Assembly: GCA_002311745.1 (NCBI GenBank)
Contig: DBZL01000077.1
Coordinates: 1-61,484 of the forward strand
Origin: Phycisphaerales bacterium UBA1161
Lineage (GTDB): Bacteria > Planctomycetota > Phycisphaerae > Tepidisphaerales > Tepidisphaeraceae
Direction: 5' to 3'
Length of the DNA: 61,484 nucleotides
The translations under genes and the position numbers were made by a program. The notes under the pieces were generated by a model. The model saw only the letters and a program-made list of their open reading frames with translations, had not been told where the DNA came from and did not search any database. This document shows positions 1 to 7,443 of this stretch, piece after piece (position 1 is the stretch's first letter; every line of letters begins with the position of its first letter).

Positions 1-46
1 ATTCGTCATTCGTCATTCGAATTTCGTCATTCCCACTTCGTCATTA
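1..46. repeat. short degenerate tandem repeat (ATTCGTCATT units)
   Basis: The first 46 bases are built from imperfect copies of a 7-10 base unit containing TTCGTCATT, four or five times in a row. The array runs off the left edge, so its true length is unknown. It lies directly upstream of the YbjQ-type gene. Units are too short and irregular for a CRISPR. Confidence 0.6.
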
Positions 47-65
47 AGCCATTTCGGGTTATCGT
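37..65 (+). promoter_or_regulatory. possible sigma-70-type promoter of the ybjQ-like gene
   Basis: TTCGTC (37-42), a 17-base spacer and TATCGT (60-65) end 6 bases before the ATG at 72. If used, transcription would begin at or next to the start codon, giving a leaderless message. The -35 box lies inside the tandem repeat. Match is weak, so this is a candidate only. Confidence 0.3.
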
Positions 66-71
66 GAGGCC

Positions 72-452
72 ATGACAACCCCCACAATGCCCTACGGCGC
101 CCCTTCCCACATTCCCGTTACGACCACGTTTACCATCGAAGGCTACCGCATCGTCCAATACCTTGGCGTGGTGCGAGGGCTGATCGTCCGCGCCCCCACC
201 ATCGCCCAAGGCTTCCTTGGCGGGCTGAAGTCGATCATCGGCGGGCAGATCGGCTCGTACACCGAGATGTGCGAGCAGACCCGCCAGCAGGCGTTCGAGC
301 TGCTCGTGCAGCACGCCCAGATGCTCGGTGCCAACGCGGTGGTCGGTTTCCGCTACGACGCTTCCGAAGTCGGCGCCGGCCGCGGCGTGGCGGCCACGGA
401 AGTCCTCTGTTACGGCACCGCCGTCGTCGTGGCCCCGGAGCAGGCTCGCTAG
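72..452 (+). CDS. YbjQ/UPF0145 family protein
   Basis: A 126-residue protein of the YbjQ (UPF0145, DUF74) family, sometimes described as a heavy-metal-binding domain; its biochemical role is not established. The family hallmarks are visible: an early GLIVRAPT stretch, a GG(L)K-rich loop near residue 50, a helix ending TRQQAFELLVQHAQ, and the pattern LGANAVVGFRYD followed by a TEVLCYGTAVVV strand. Length is close to the usual 105-130. The start at 72 is preferred because it is the first ATG and lies 6 bases from a -10-like box. The stop is only 3 bases from the stop of the convergent beta-CASP gene. Confidence 0.85.
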   Translation: MTTPTMPYGAPSHIPVTTTFTIEGYRIVQYLGVVRGLIVRAPTIAQGFLGGLKSIIGGQIGSYTEMCEQTRQQAFELLVQHAQMLGANAVVGFRYDASEVGAGRGVAATEVLCYGTAVVVAPEQAR

Positions 453-455
453 GCG

Positions 456-1829
456 CTACAGTTCGGCGATGGATTGCATTTCGGGCAGAGATGCCGCGGC
501 AACGCCCGCGCCCAGAAGTCGCCGGGAAAACGGTTCGGCCTGATCGACTTCGCCGTGCACCACCCACGCCGTCGCGCGAGGATTCAGCGCCGGCTGCAAA
601 AACCGCATCAGCTCATCCCCATCCGCATGCGCGCTTAGCCCATGAATCGTGCGCACCTGGCAGCGCACGTCGTACCAGCGGTCGAAGATTCGCGCCCGTT
701 TCTCGCCGTTTTGCAGTCGCCGCCCCAGCGTATTGGGCGGAATGTACCCGACGAAAACGATCAGATCGTCCGGCCTATCCACGCTCTGTTTAATGTGGTG
801 CAAAATTCGCCCAAACTCGCACGTCGGGCTGGACGCGATGATCACGCACGGCCCGCCCTGGTCGTTGATCTGCTTGCTCTGCTCGGTCGTGGATGCGAAC
901 GTCACGCGGCTTGTGCCGAACAGATCATGCGTGCCGATGGCCGCCAGGGTTTGCTCGTCGTAATTCTCGCGGAACTGGCTGTGGATTTTGCTGATCTCCA
1001 CGCCCATCGGGCTATCCACGAAGATCGGGATCGGCGGAATCTGCCCGTCCTGCATGAACCGCTGGATGTACCAGAGCACCGTCTGCGTGCGCCCGACGGC
1101 AAAGCTGGGCACGAGCAGCCGACTGCGCCGCTGCACGCAAAATCGCACCGCATCCAGAAACTGCGGCCCCACCTCGCTCATCGGCGCATGCTGAGTGTTG
1201 CCATAGGTGCTTTCGGTGATGAGATAATCCACCGCGCCGGGGATTGCCTGGGGATCGCGCAGGATCGGCGTGTCGTACCGCCCCACATCCCCCGTGAACA
1301 GCAGCCGCTTGCTCTCCCACTCCACCAGCACATAGGCCGAGCCCAAAATGTGTCCCGCGTCGAAAAATGTGAAGCTCACGCCTTTACCCAGATCGGTTTT
1401 CTGCCCATACGGGATGCGCCGCATCAAACCCAGCACGCCCGGAATATCCTTGGGCGTATACAGCGGCTCGGGCGCCGCCTGCGGCGTCCCCTGACGTTGA
1501 AGGTACTGGACATCTTCCACCTGAATCGCCGCCGAATCGCCCAGCACGATTCTCGCCACTTCCGCCGTCGCCGGCGTGCAGTGGATCGCGCTCTTGAATC
1601 CGCCGCGCACAAGCACCGGCAGCTTCCCGCAATGGTCCAGATGCCCATGCGAAAGGATCAGGGCATCGGCTGTCGCCGCATTGGGCGCAAGCCAACGGTT
1701 GATCCGCTCGGCCTCCTGCCGCGGGCCTTGGTACATCCCCATGTCCAGAAAAACCCGCAGGCCGTTGATTTCGAGAAGGTGACACGACCCCGTCACCGTG
1801 CGATCCGCTCCGCAGAATTCAATGTGCAT
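456..1829 (-). CDS. MBL-fold/beta-CASP metallo-hydrolase (RNase-type)
   Basis: A 457-residue metallo-beta-lactamase fold protein with a beta-CASP insertion and C-terminal RMMBL region, the architecture of CPSF73-like ribonucleases such as the bacterial YsgA/TTHA0252 group. Visible zinc ligands are SHGHLDHCG (HxHxDH, near residue 60), the aspartate in FTGDVGRYD near 180, and a late HGLSAHAD plus WVVHGE. The middle segment carries beta-CASP features (LVPSFAVGRTQ and an IIASSPTCEFGR region). Known family members cleave RNA, often as endo- and 5'-exonucleases; substrate here is inferred. The ATG at 1829 follows a GGAG 5-9 bases upstream, and a promoter is proposed for it. Confidence 0.9.
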   Translation of the reverse strand: MHIEFCGADRTVTGSCHLLEINGLRVFLDMGMYQGPRQEAERINRWLAPNAATADALILSHGHLDHCGKLPVLVRGGFKSAIHCTPATAEVARIVLGDSAAIQVEDVQYLQRQGTPQAAPEPLYTPKDIPGVLGLMRRIPYGQKTDLGKGVSFTFFDAGHILGSAYVLVEWESKRLLFTGDVGRYDTPILRDPQAIPGAVDYLITESTYGNTQHAPMSEVGPQFLDAVRFCVQRRSRLLVPSFAVGRTQTVLWYIQRFMQDGQIPPIPIFVDSPMGVEISKIHSQFRENYDEQTLAAIGTHDLFGTSRVTFASTTEQSKQINDQGGPCVIIASSPTCEFGRILHHIKQSVDRPDDLIVFVGYIPPNTLGRRLQNGEKRARIFDRWYDVRCQVRTIHGLSAHADGDELMRFLQPALNPRATAWVVHGEVDQAEPFSRRLLGAGVAAASLPEMQSIAEL

Positions 1830-1849
1830 GATGGCTCCGTGAGAGAGGG

Positions 1850-1877
1850 AGTGTAACGACCCTCCGCTTTCCCGTAA
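1850..1877 (-). promoter_or_regulatory. candidate promoter of the beta-CASP gene
   Basis: Reading the minus strand, TTACGG, a 16-base spacer and TACACT lie about 20 bases before the ATG at 1829, leaving room for the GGAG ribosome site. It sits back to back with the DUF2809 gene's -10 box (TACAAT, 1897-1902) in a 70-80 base divergent region. Confidence 0.4.
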
Positions 1878-1909
1878 TCTGCCGCTATCATTTCCCTACA
1901 ATGCGGCGG

Positions 1910-2275
1910 ATGAGGATTCGACGACTGGCTCTTCTGGCGATCGTCGTCTTTCTCGGCTTTTTCTCGCGCCGCTGGCCGATTGGCCTGTTTGTTTGGGACA
2001 AGAGCCTCGGCGACATCGCTTACGCCGCCGCGGCGTATCTCCTGCTGCTGCTCCTACTGCCGCGCCGCAGCCCCGCGGTTCTCGCCCTCTTCGCGATGCT
2101 GTTTTGTCTCGCCATCGAGTGTTTCAAATTCACCGGCCTACCCCAACAGTGGGCCGCATCCCCCATCTCTCGCGTCGTCTTCGGCACCACGTTTTCCTGG
2201 CACAACCTGGCATGCTACGCCATCGCCATCGCGGCCATCCTTGCCATCGAACGATCACCCACTGCATCCCGATAA
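1910..2275 (+). CDS. DUF2809 family membrane protein
   Basis: A 121-residue integral membrane protein with about four transmembrane segments, matching the DUF2809 family; function unknown. Recognisable family features are GLFVWDKSLGD near the N terminus, a leucine-rich second helix, the AIECFKFTGLPQQW motif in the middle and TFSWHNLACYAIAI near the end. Two starts are possible, ATG at 1901 and ATG at 1910. TACAAT at 1897-1902 looks like a -10 box and overlaps the 1901 ATG, which favours 1910 (7 bases downstream, leaderless). Convergent with the phosphohexomutase across a hairpin repeat. Confidence 0.75.
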   Translation: MRIRRLALLAIVVFLGFFSRRWPIGLFVWDKSLGDIAYAAAAYLLLLLLLPRRSPAVLALFAMLFCLAIECFKFTGLPQQWAASPISRVVFGTTFSWHNLACYAIAIAAILAIERSPTASR

Positions 2276-2396
2276 ATGCAACCGCAGAGACGCTGAGACA
2301 CAGAGACAGCCACAGAGAAGAAATTGATTTTTTAAAAGAGAATTCCTGTTTTCTCCGCGGTTTTCTCCGCGTCTCTGCGTCTCTGCGGTTGCATTT
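2274..2396. repeat. long inverted repeat, probable bidirectional terminator
   Basis: Arms 2274-2299 and 2371-2396 pair in 25 of 26 positions around the motif GCAACCGCAGAGACGC. The roughly 70-base interior is AT-rich (a run of T and A near 2328-2345) and has further GAGAC/TCTCCGC repeats. The element fills almost the whole gap between two convergent genes. It resembles the GAGAC-rich repeats at 3821-3855 and 27858-27950. Confidence 0.75.
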
Positions 2397-2400
2397 TCTT

Positions 2401-3786
2401 TTAATGCCCCTGCAGCGGCTCGCCCAGAATTTTCTTTAGTTCCGCGAATTTCTCCTGCATCATCTGCGGCGTCTTGGCTTCCAGGTTCAGCCGCAATAGC
2501 GGCTCGGTGTTGCTCTTGCGGACGTTGAACCACCACTCGCCAAGCTCGACCGTGATGCCGTCCAAATAGTCGATCTGGGCTTTCTTGTACGCCTCGGCGA
2601 GCTGACGAATCTTGGCTTCCTTGTCCTCCACCTGAAAATTCAACTCGCCGCTTTGGCTGTAGCGGCGTAGCGGGGCGACGAGTTGGCTGATGGGCTTGTC
2701 CTGGGCGGACAGAACGGACAGGACGCGGGCGAAGGCGATGGCGCCGCTGTCGGCGCAGAAATTGTCGCGGAAATAGAAGTGGCCGGAGAGCTCGCCGCCG
2801 AAGACCGCCTTGGTTTCGGCCAGAGTTTTCTTGATGAACGCATGGCCGACGCGGTCGCGCTTGGGCACGCCGCCGCACTCCTTAATCACCTCCGGCACGA
2901 CGTGGCTGGAGCGCAGGTCGTACACGATGGCCGAGCCTTTGTTCTGCGGCATCTGCAAAAAATCGCGCGCCAAAATCGCCGTGATCATGTCGCAGCCGAT
3001 CACCTTCGCCTGCTCGTCCAGGAAGATGCATCGGTCGGCGTCGCCGTCGAAGCAGACCCCAAAATCGCACGGGTTATGTCCCATCTTTTCCTTGAGCATT
3101 TGCAGGTTCTGCTCGACCAGGGGATTGGGCTCGTGCGTGAAGCTGCCGGTGATCTCGAAGAGCAGCGGGACGATCTGCAAATTGGGCACGCCCTCGAAGA
3201 TGGCCGGGACCATTTTGCCGGCCATGCCGTTGCTGGCGTCGATGACGACTTTCATGGGCCGGCGGATGTCCAGGAACTGCAAAACGTGTTTCTTGTACGC
3301 GCTCCACAGGTCCTGCTCTTGCAGCGTTCCATGGAGACCGGTTTGGCCGGGGCGCAGAAGGGAAGCGATGCGTTTGATGTCGTCCAGCCCGCTGGCCGCC
3401 CCAATGGGCTTGGCCTTGGGCCCGGAGATTTTGAACCCATTGTACTGGACCGGATTGTGCGAGGCGGTGGTCTGCACCCCGCCGACGCATTGGAGGTAAT
3501 TGATCGCGAAATAGATCATGGACGTATCGACCATGCCGATGTCGATGACGTTCATGCCCGTGGAGCGGAGTCCGTCCATCATCGCCTTGGCCAATGCCGG
3601 CGAGCTGGGCCGCATATCGCGGCCCACGACCATCGTGTCTTCCAGCTTGACCTTATCCGCCGCGTTCTGCCGGCTGCGCTTCAAATACTGTCCCGTCGCA
3701 TGCCCGACTTTCCACGCGATCTCTTCGTTGAGCGGAATGGGGTAGGTAGCGCGGATGTCGTAGGCCTTGAAGATTTTGTCGATCAT
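2401..3786 (-). CDS. phosphomannomutase/phosphoglucomutase
   Basis: A 461-residue alpha-D-phosphohexomutase that interconverts hexose 1- and 6-phosphates for sugar-nucleotide and glycan synthesis. All four signature loops are present: the phosphoserine loop TTASHNPVQYNGFK, the metal-binding DGDADR, the sugar-specificity loop GGELSGHFYF and the phosphate-binding SNTEPLLRLN near the C terminus. GGELSGH with E and S fits glucose/mannose dual enzymes of the AlgC/ManB type. The open frame continues 155 codons upstream, but only from ATG at 3786 (MIDKIFKAYDIR) does the sequence look like the family, so that start was chosen. No strong Shine-Dalgarno site. It stands alone, with mtnA divergent. Confidence 0.92.
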   Translation of the reverse strand: MIDKIFKAYDIRATYPIPLNEEIAWKVGHATGQYLKRSRQNAADKVKLEDTMVVGRDMRPSSPALAKAMMDGLRSTGMNVIDIGMVDTSMIYFAINYLQCVGGVQTTASHNPVQYNGFKISGPKAKPIGAASGLDDIKRIASLLRPGQTGLHGTLQEQDLWSAYKKHVLQFLDIRRPMKVVIDASNGMAGKMVPAIFEGVPNLQIVPLLFEITGSFTHEPNPLVEQNLQMLKEKMGHNPCDFGVCFDGDADRCIFLDEQAKVIGCDMITAILARDFLQMPQNKGSAIVYDLRSSHVVPEVIKECGGVPKRDRVGHAFIKKTLAETKAVFGGELSGHFYFRDNFCADSGAIAFARVLSVLSAQDKPISQLVAPLRRYSQSGELNFQVEDKEAKIRQLAEAYKKAQIDYLDGITVELGEWWFNVRKSNTEPLLRLNLEAKTPQMMQEKFAELKKILGEPLQGH

Positions 3787-3820
3787 GGCCGGAAGTTTAG
3801 AGGGAAAAGTTGTTCGTGGA

Positions 3821-3855
3821 AAGAGACGAAGAGACCCAGAGACCCAGAGACTTAG
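3821..3855. repeat. GAGAC-type low-complexity repeat
   Basis: A short direct repeat built from GAGACGAAGAGACCCAGAGA-like units in the 228-base gap between the divergent phosphohexomutase and mtnA genes. It shares the unit with the terminator hairpin near 27.9 kb and with the sequence at the right end of the window. The rest of this gap shows no gene. Confidence 0.5.
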
Positions 3856-4014
3856 TGGGACGGTGTCTACGCCATTGCCGCGGCGCGTTTTTCGATTTTG
3901 GGATCGGGGTCCGGCCTTTTTTCGGTCCGGCGAATGCCGGTTGCATCTCACGGCTGTGCCCAATTTGACTGCGGCTTGCAGATTCACTATGGGTGGAAGC
4001 GGCAGGAGTCGGCG

Positions 4015-5109
4015 ATGCGTGTGGACGGCATCCCAATGCGAACCATCTGGCCTGAGGCGGGCACGGCCGTGGGGATCATCGACCAGACGCGGTTGCCGCA
4101 CGCGCTGGTGACACTTTCGCTGCGATCTCCCGAAGAGGTGGCCCAGGCCATCCGAACCATGCGGGTGCGCGGCGCTCCGTTGATTGGAGCGGCGGCGGCG
4201 TATGGAATGGCGCTGGCTGTGACGGCCGATCCGTCCGACGCATCGTTGCATCGGGCCGATCTACTCCTGACGGCGACACGGCCGACGGCGGTTAATCTCC
4301 GATGGGCCCTGGACCGGTGCCGAAAAGAACTGGCGCCGCTGAAGCTGGGCGATCGGGCCGAGTCGGCATGGCGGCTGGCGGGTCTGGTCTGCGATGAAGA
4401 CGTGGCCATGAACCAGGCGATCGGCAAGCATGGGATGGCGCTGCTGGAGGCGCTGCGGCATGGGGATCGTCCCATCCAAATCCTGACGCATTGCAACGCG
4501 GGATGGCTGGCAACGGTGGATGTCGGCACGGCGACGGCGCCGATTTACGCGGCGCATGATGCGGGAATCAACGTGCATGTCTGGGTCGATGAGACGCGGC
4601 CGCGCAACCAAGGGGCAAGTCTGACGGCGTGGGAACTGGGACGCCATGGCGTCCCACATACCGTCATCGTGGATAATGCCGGGGGACATCTCATGCAGCG
4701 CGGAAAGGTCGATCTCTGCATCGTCGGGTCCGACCGCACGGCCGCCAATGGGGATGTGGCCAATAAGATCGGGACGTATCTCAAGGCGCTGGCGGCAAAG
4801 GATAACGGTGTGCCGTTTTATGTGGCGCTTCCGTCGCCGTCGATCGACTGGAGCCTGAGCGATGGGGCCAAAATTCCCATCGAAGAGCGCGACGCGGCGG
4901 AAGTGACGTGGATTTCGGGCTTGGCCAGCGATGGGACGGTGGCGACGGTGCGGCTCACGCCGGAGTCTAGTCCGGCGGCCAATTGGGGATTCGATGTCAC
5001 TCCGGCGCGGCTGGTCACCGGGTTGATTACTGAGCGAGGCGTCTGCGCGGCGTCGCGCGAGGGACTGGCGGGACTCTTTCCCGAGAAACGGGGATCAGAA
5101 CATGCGTAG
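4015..5109 (+). CDS. mtnA: S-methyl-5-thioribose-1-phosphate isomerase
   Basis: A 364-residue aldose-ketose isomerase of the eIF2B-like family that converts 5-methylthioribose 1-phosphate to the ribulose form in methylthioadenosine salvage; some relatives act on 5-deoxyribose phosphate. Motifs include RVRGAPLIGAAAAYG near the N terminus, ILTHCNAG with the catalytic cysteine, DETRPRNQGA, and GSDRTAANGDVANKIGTY. The start is set at 4015 because AGGAG lies 6 bases upstream (4004-4008) and the family sequence begins there; the open frame extends further with no family match. The 3' end overlaps the start of the aldolase/dehydrogenase fusion by 8 bases, indicating translational coupling and a shared pathway. 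Confidence 0.93.
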   Translation: MRVDGIPMRTIWPEAGTAVGIIDQTRLPHALVTLSLRSPEEVAQAIRTMRVRGAPLIGAAAAYGMALAVTADPSDASLHRADLLLTATRPTAVNLRWALDRCRKELAPLKLGDRAESAWRLAGLVCDEDVAMNQAIGKHGMALLEALRHGDRPIQILTHCNAGWLATVDVGTATAPIYAAHDAGINVHVWVDETRPRNQGASLTAWELGRHGVPHTVIVDNAGGHLMQRGKVDLCIVGSDRTAANGDVANKIGTYLKALAAKDNGVPFYVALPSPSIDWSLSDGAKIPIEERDAAEVTWISGLASDGTVATVRLTPESSPAANWGFDVTPARLVTGLITERGVCAASREGLAGLFPEKRGSEHA

Positions 5110-7171
5110 CGGATGGGTCGATGCCGATGCGCAGCGGTGCGTGGATCATTACGGCGCGGCGGGCGTCAATCGGGATGTGGCACTTCGCGTTTACACGTCG
5201 CGATTGCTGGGCCGAGATCCGAAGCTGGTTCTGCATGGCGGGGGGAATACATCCGTTAAAACCAGGGGCCGCGATCTGCTGGGAGAGACGATCGAAGTGA
5301 TTCACGTCAAGGGAAGCGGCTGGGACATGGCGGAAATTGAGCCGGCGGGGTTGCCGGCGGTGCGGCTGGCGCCGCTGCGGAAAACGCGGGCCTTGGCCGC
5401 GCTGGGGGATGAGGAGATGGTCGCGATCCTGCGGTCAAACCTGGTCGATCCCGCAGCGCCGACGCCGTCGGTGGAGACGCTTCTGCACGCATTCCTTCCG
5501 CATAAGTTCATCGACCATACGCATTCCAGCGCGGTCCTGAGCATCGCCAATCAACCGGACAGTGAAGCCATCTGCCGGGAGGTGTACGGGGGACGGGCGG
5601 CGCTGGTTCCGTATGTGATGCCGGGCTTTGCCCTCTCCATCCGGGCCGCACAGGTTTATGAAGCGCAGCCTCAGGTGGAGGGATTGATCCTGCTGCATCA
5701 TGGCATCTTCACGTTTGGCCAGACGGCCCAGGAATCGTATGAGCGAATGATCGCGCTGGTGAGCCTGGCCGAAGAGCGGCGGCCGGCGGGAAAGACGCAG
5801 GTCTTTGTCGCCGCTGATTTGCCGCCGGCCAGCGCGCCGGTGGCGCAGATCGCGCCGATCGTGCGGGGAGCGTGCAGTATTGCCGATCCGGCGGTGCAGG
5901 GGGCCTATCGGCGAATGGTGCTGGATTTCCGAACCAGTCCCGTCATCCTGCAATACGTCAATGGACGCGAGCTTGGGCGATATAGCCAGTCGGGCGTGGT
6001 GACGCCCGATCACGCCCTCCGCACGAAGATTCGACCGCTCATCACCCCCCCTGTCCCCCCGACCCCCCTGCCGCTTTCGAAGTCCTTCGCCGAAGAACTG
6101 CGCGCCGCCGTCCAGCGCTATGTGGCGGAGTACCAGGCTTATTTTGCCCGGCACAATGCCCGACAGAAAACTCCCAAACGCCAACTCGATCCGATGCCTC
6201 GTGTCGTTCTGGTTCCGGGACTGGGATTGTTCGGGCTGGGGCATAACGCCAAGGATGCGCGCATCGCCGCGGATATTGCCGAATCGACGGTTCAGACGAT
6301 CACGGATGCCGAAGCGATCGGGCGGTTTCAATCCCTGCCGGAGAATGATCTCTTTGACGTGGAATATTGGTCGCTGGAACAGGCGAAACTGGGCAAGCTT
6401 GTTCTCAAGCCGCTGGCGGGACAGGTCGCGGTCATCACCGGCGGCGGCGGGACGATCGGGGCGGCGACGGGAAAACTTTTCACGGAGAACGGTGCGGAAG
6501 TCGCTCTGCTCGATCTGGACGAGGCGGCGGCGCAGTCTGCGGCCCGCCGGATCGGGCCGGCGGCCATGGCCGTCCAATGCGACGTGACCGATGCGGCGTC
6601 GGTGGCGGCGGCGTTCGAGGCGGTGACGGCGCGATTCGGCGGCGTGGATATCGCCATTTCCAACGCGGGGGCGGCCTGGCAGGGACGAATCGGTGAAGTC
6701 GATGAAGCGATCCTTCGTCGCAGCTTCGAGATCAATTTCTTCGCGCATCAGAAAATTGCGCAGGCGGCGGTGCGCATCATGCTCGCACAGGGGACCGGCG
6801 GGGCGCTGTTGTTCAACGTGTCCAAGCAGGCCGTCAATCCGGGCGCCGATTTTGGGCCCTACGGGCTACCCAAGGCCGCGACGCTTTTTCTGGTGCGGCA
6901 ATACGCCCTGGATTACGGCAGGGACGGGATTCGCGCCAATGCGGTCAACGCGGATCGAATTCGATCAGGCTTGCTGACGCCGGAGATGATTTCCGCGCGT
7001 TCCGCCGCCCGCGGCATGTCTGAAGCGGACTATATGTCCGCCAATCTGCTGAAGCGGGAGGTGACCGCGCAGGACGTGGCTCAGGCTTTTCTGCATCATG
7101 CGCTCGCGTTGAAGACGACGGCCGATGTGACCACCGTCGATGGCGGCAATATCGCGGCCGCCCTGCGATAG
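5102..7171 (+). CDS. class II aldolase / short-chain dehydrogenase fusion (RhaD-ADH type)
   Basis: A 689-residue two-domain enzyme. Residues about 1-390 are a class II (zinc) aldolase: HGGGNTSVK phosphate loop, HTHSS and LLHHG supplying zinc histidines. Residues about 425-680 are a short-chain dehydrogenase: ITGGGGTIGAATG nucleotide loop, SNAGAA, and YGLPK as the YxxxK catalytic pair. This fusion is usually annotated bifunctional rhamnulose-1-phosphate aldolase/(lact)aldehyde dehydrogenase. Here it overlaps mtnA by 8 bases, so the natural substrate may instead be methylthioribulose 1-phosphate or 5-deoxyribulose 1-phosphate, cleaved to DHAP plus an aldehyde that the second domain oxidises or reduces. 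That assignment is inference; the domains are seen directly. Confidence 0.88.
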   Translation: MRSGWVDADAQRCVDHYGAAGVNRDVALRVYTSRLLGRDPKLVLHGGGNTSVKTRGRDLLGETIEVIHVKGSGWDMAEIEPAGLPAVRLAPLRKTRALAALGDEEMVAILRSNLVDPAAPTPSVETLLHAFLPHKFIDHTHSSAVLSIANQPDSEAICREVYGGRAALVPYVMPGFALSIRAAQVYEAQPQVEGLILLHHGIFTFGQTAQESYERMIALVSLAEERRPAGKTQVFVAADLPPASAPVAQIAPIVRGACSIADPAVQGAYRRMVLDFRTSPVILQYVNGRELGRYSQSGVVTPDHALRTKIRPLITPPVPPTPLPLSKSFAEELRAAVQRYVAEYQAYFARHNARQKTPKRQLDPMPRVVLVPGLGLFGLGHNAKDARIAADIAESTVQTITDAEAIGRFQSLPENDLFDVEYWSLEQAKLGKLVLKPLAGQVAVITGGGGTIGAATGKLFTENGAEVALLDLDEAAAQSAARRIGPAAMAVQCDVTDAASVAAAFEAVTARFGGVDIAISNAGAAWQGRIGEVDEAILRRSFEINFFAHQKIAQAAVRIMLAQGTGGALLFNVSKQAVNPGADFGPYGLPKAATLFLVRQYALDYGRDGIRANAVNADRIRSGLLTPEMISARSAARGMSEADYMSANLLKREVTAQDVAQAFLHHALALKTTADVTTVDGGNIAAALR

Positions 7172-7443
7172 GGGGACAGACAAAGGGACAAACCTGGGCT
7201 TCCCCGCGAACGACGGCCATGCCCAAACTTTCGCGCGGCCAAGACTTCCTCCTCCCCCTGACTTCGGCGAGCTTAGTCGAGCCGTACGCAGGGGGAGGAA
7301 AAGAGGTGGGGGTTTCTATCGTTCCATTAGTCCACCGTCCACTGCTGAGGCAATCCGAAGCTGAGCTAACGCGAAGTCCCGGTGGGTCGGGGTCCCGGCA
7401 TGCGAGGGTTCTCGCGCGGCGCGGCCGGCCAAGATGAACCGCT
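7171..7443. other. convergent gap with dispersed repeat and hairpin
   Basis: No gene seen. The segment 7171-7216 (GACAGACAAAGGGACA then GGGCTTCCCCGCGAA) is echoed at 61428-61484, the right edge of the window. Farther in, CTCCTCCCCCTG (7249-7260) pairs with CAGGGGGAGGAA (7289-7300), 11 of 12 bases, forming a hairpin suited to ending transcription of both convergent neighbours. Confidence 0.5.

Noticed and set aside
1..46. Tandem TTCGTCATT units as a CRISPR array
   Set aside because: Units are 7-10 bases with no spacers of regular length, and no cas genes occur.
642..1856. Long plus-strand open frame (404 aa) opposite the beta-CASP gene
   Set aside because: It is rich in His/Arg/Pro with no family features and exactly opposes a recognised gene; typical high-GC shadow.
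3787..4251. 155-codon N-terminal extension of the phosphohexomutase
   Set aside because: Arg/His-rich with no similarity; overlaps the mtnA start region. Family sequence begins at 3786.
5435..6748. 437-aa minus-strand open frame within the aldolase fusion
   Set aside because: Composition of an antisense shadow and no recognisable domain.
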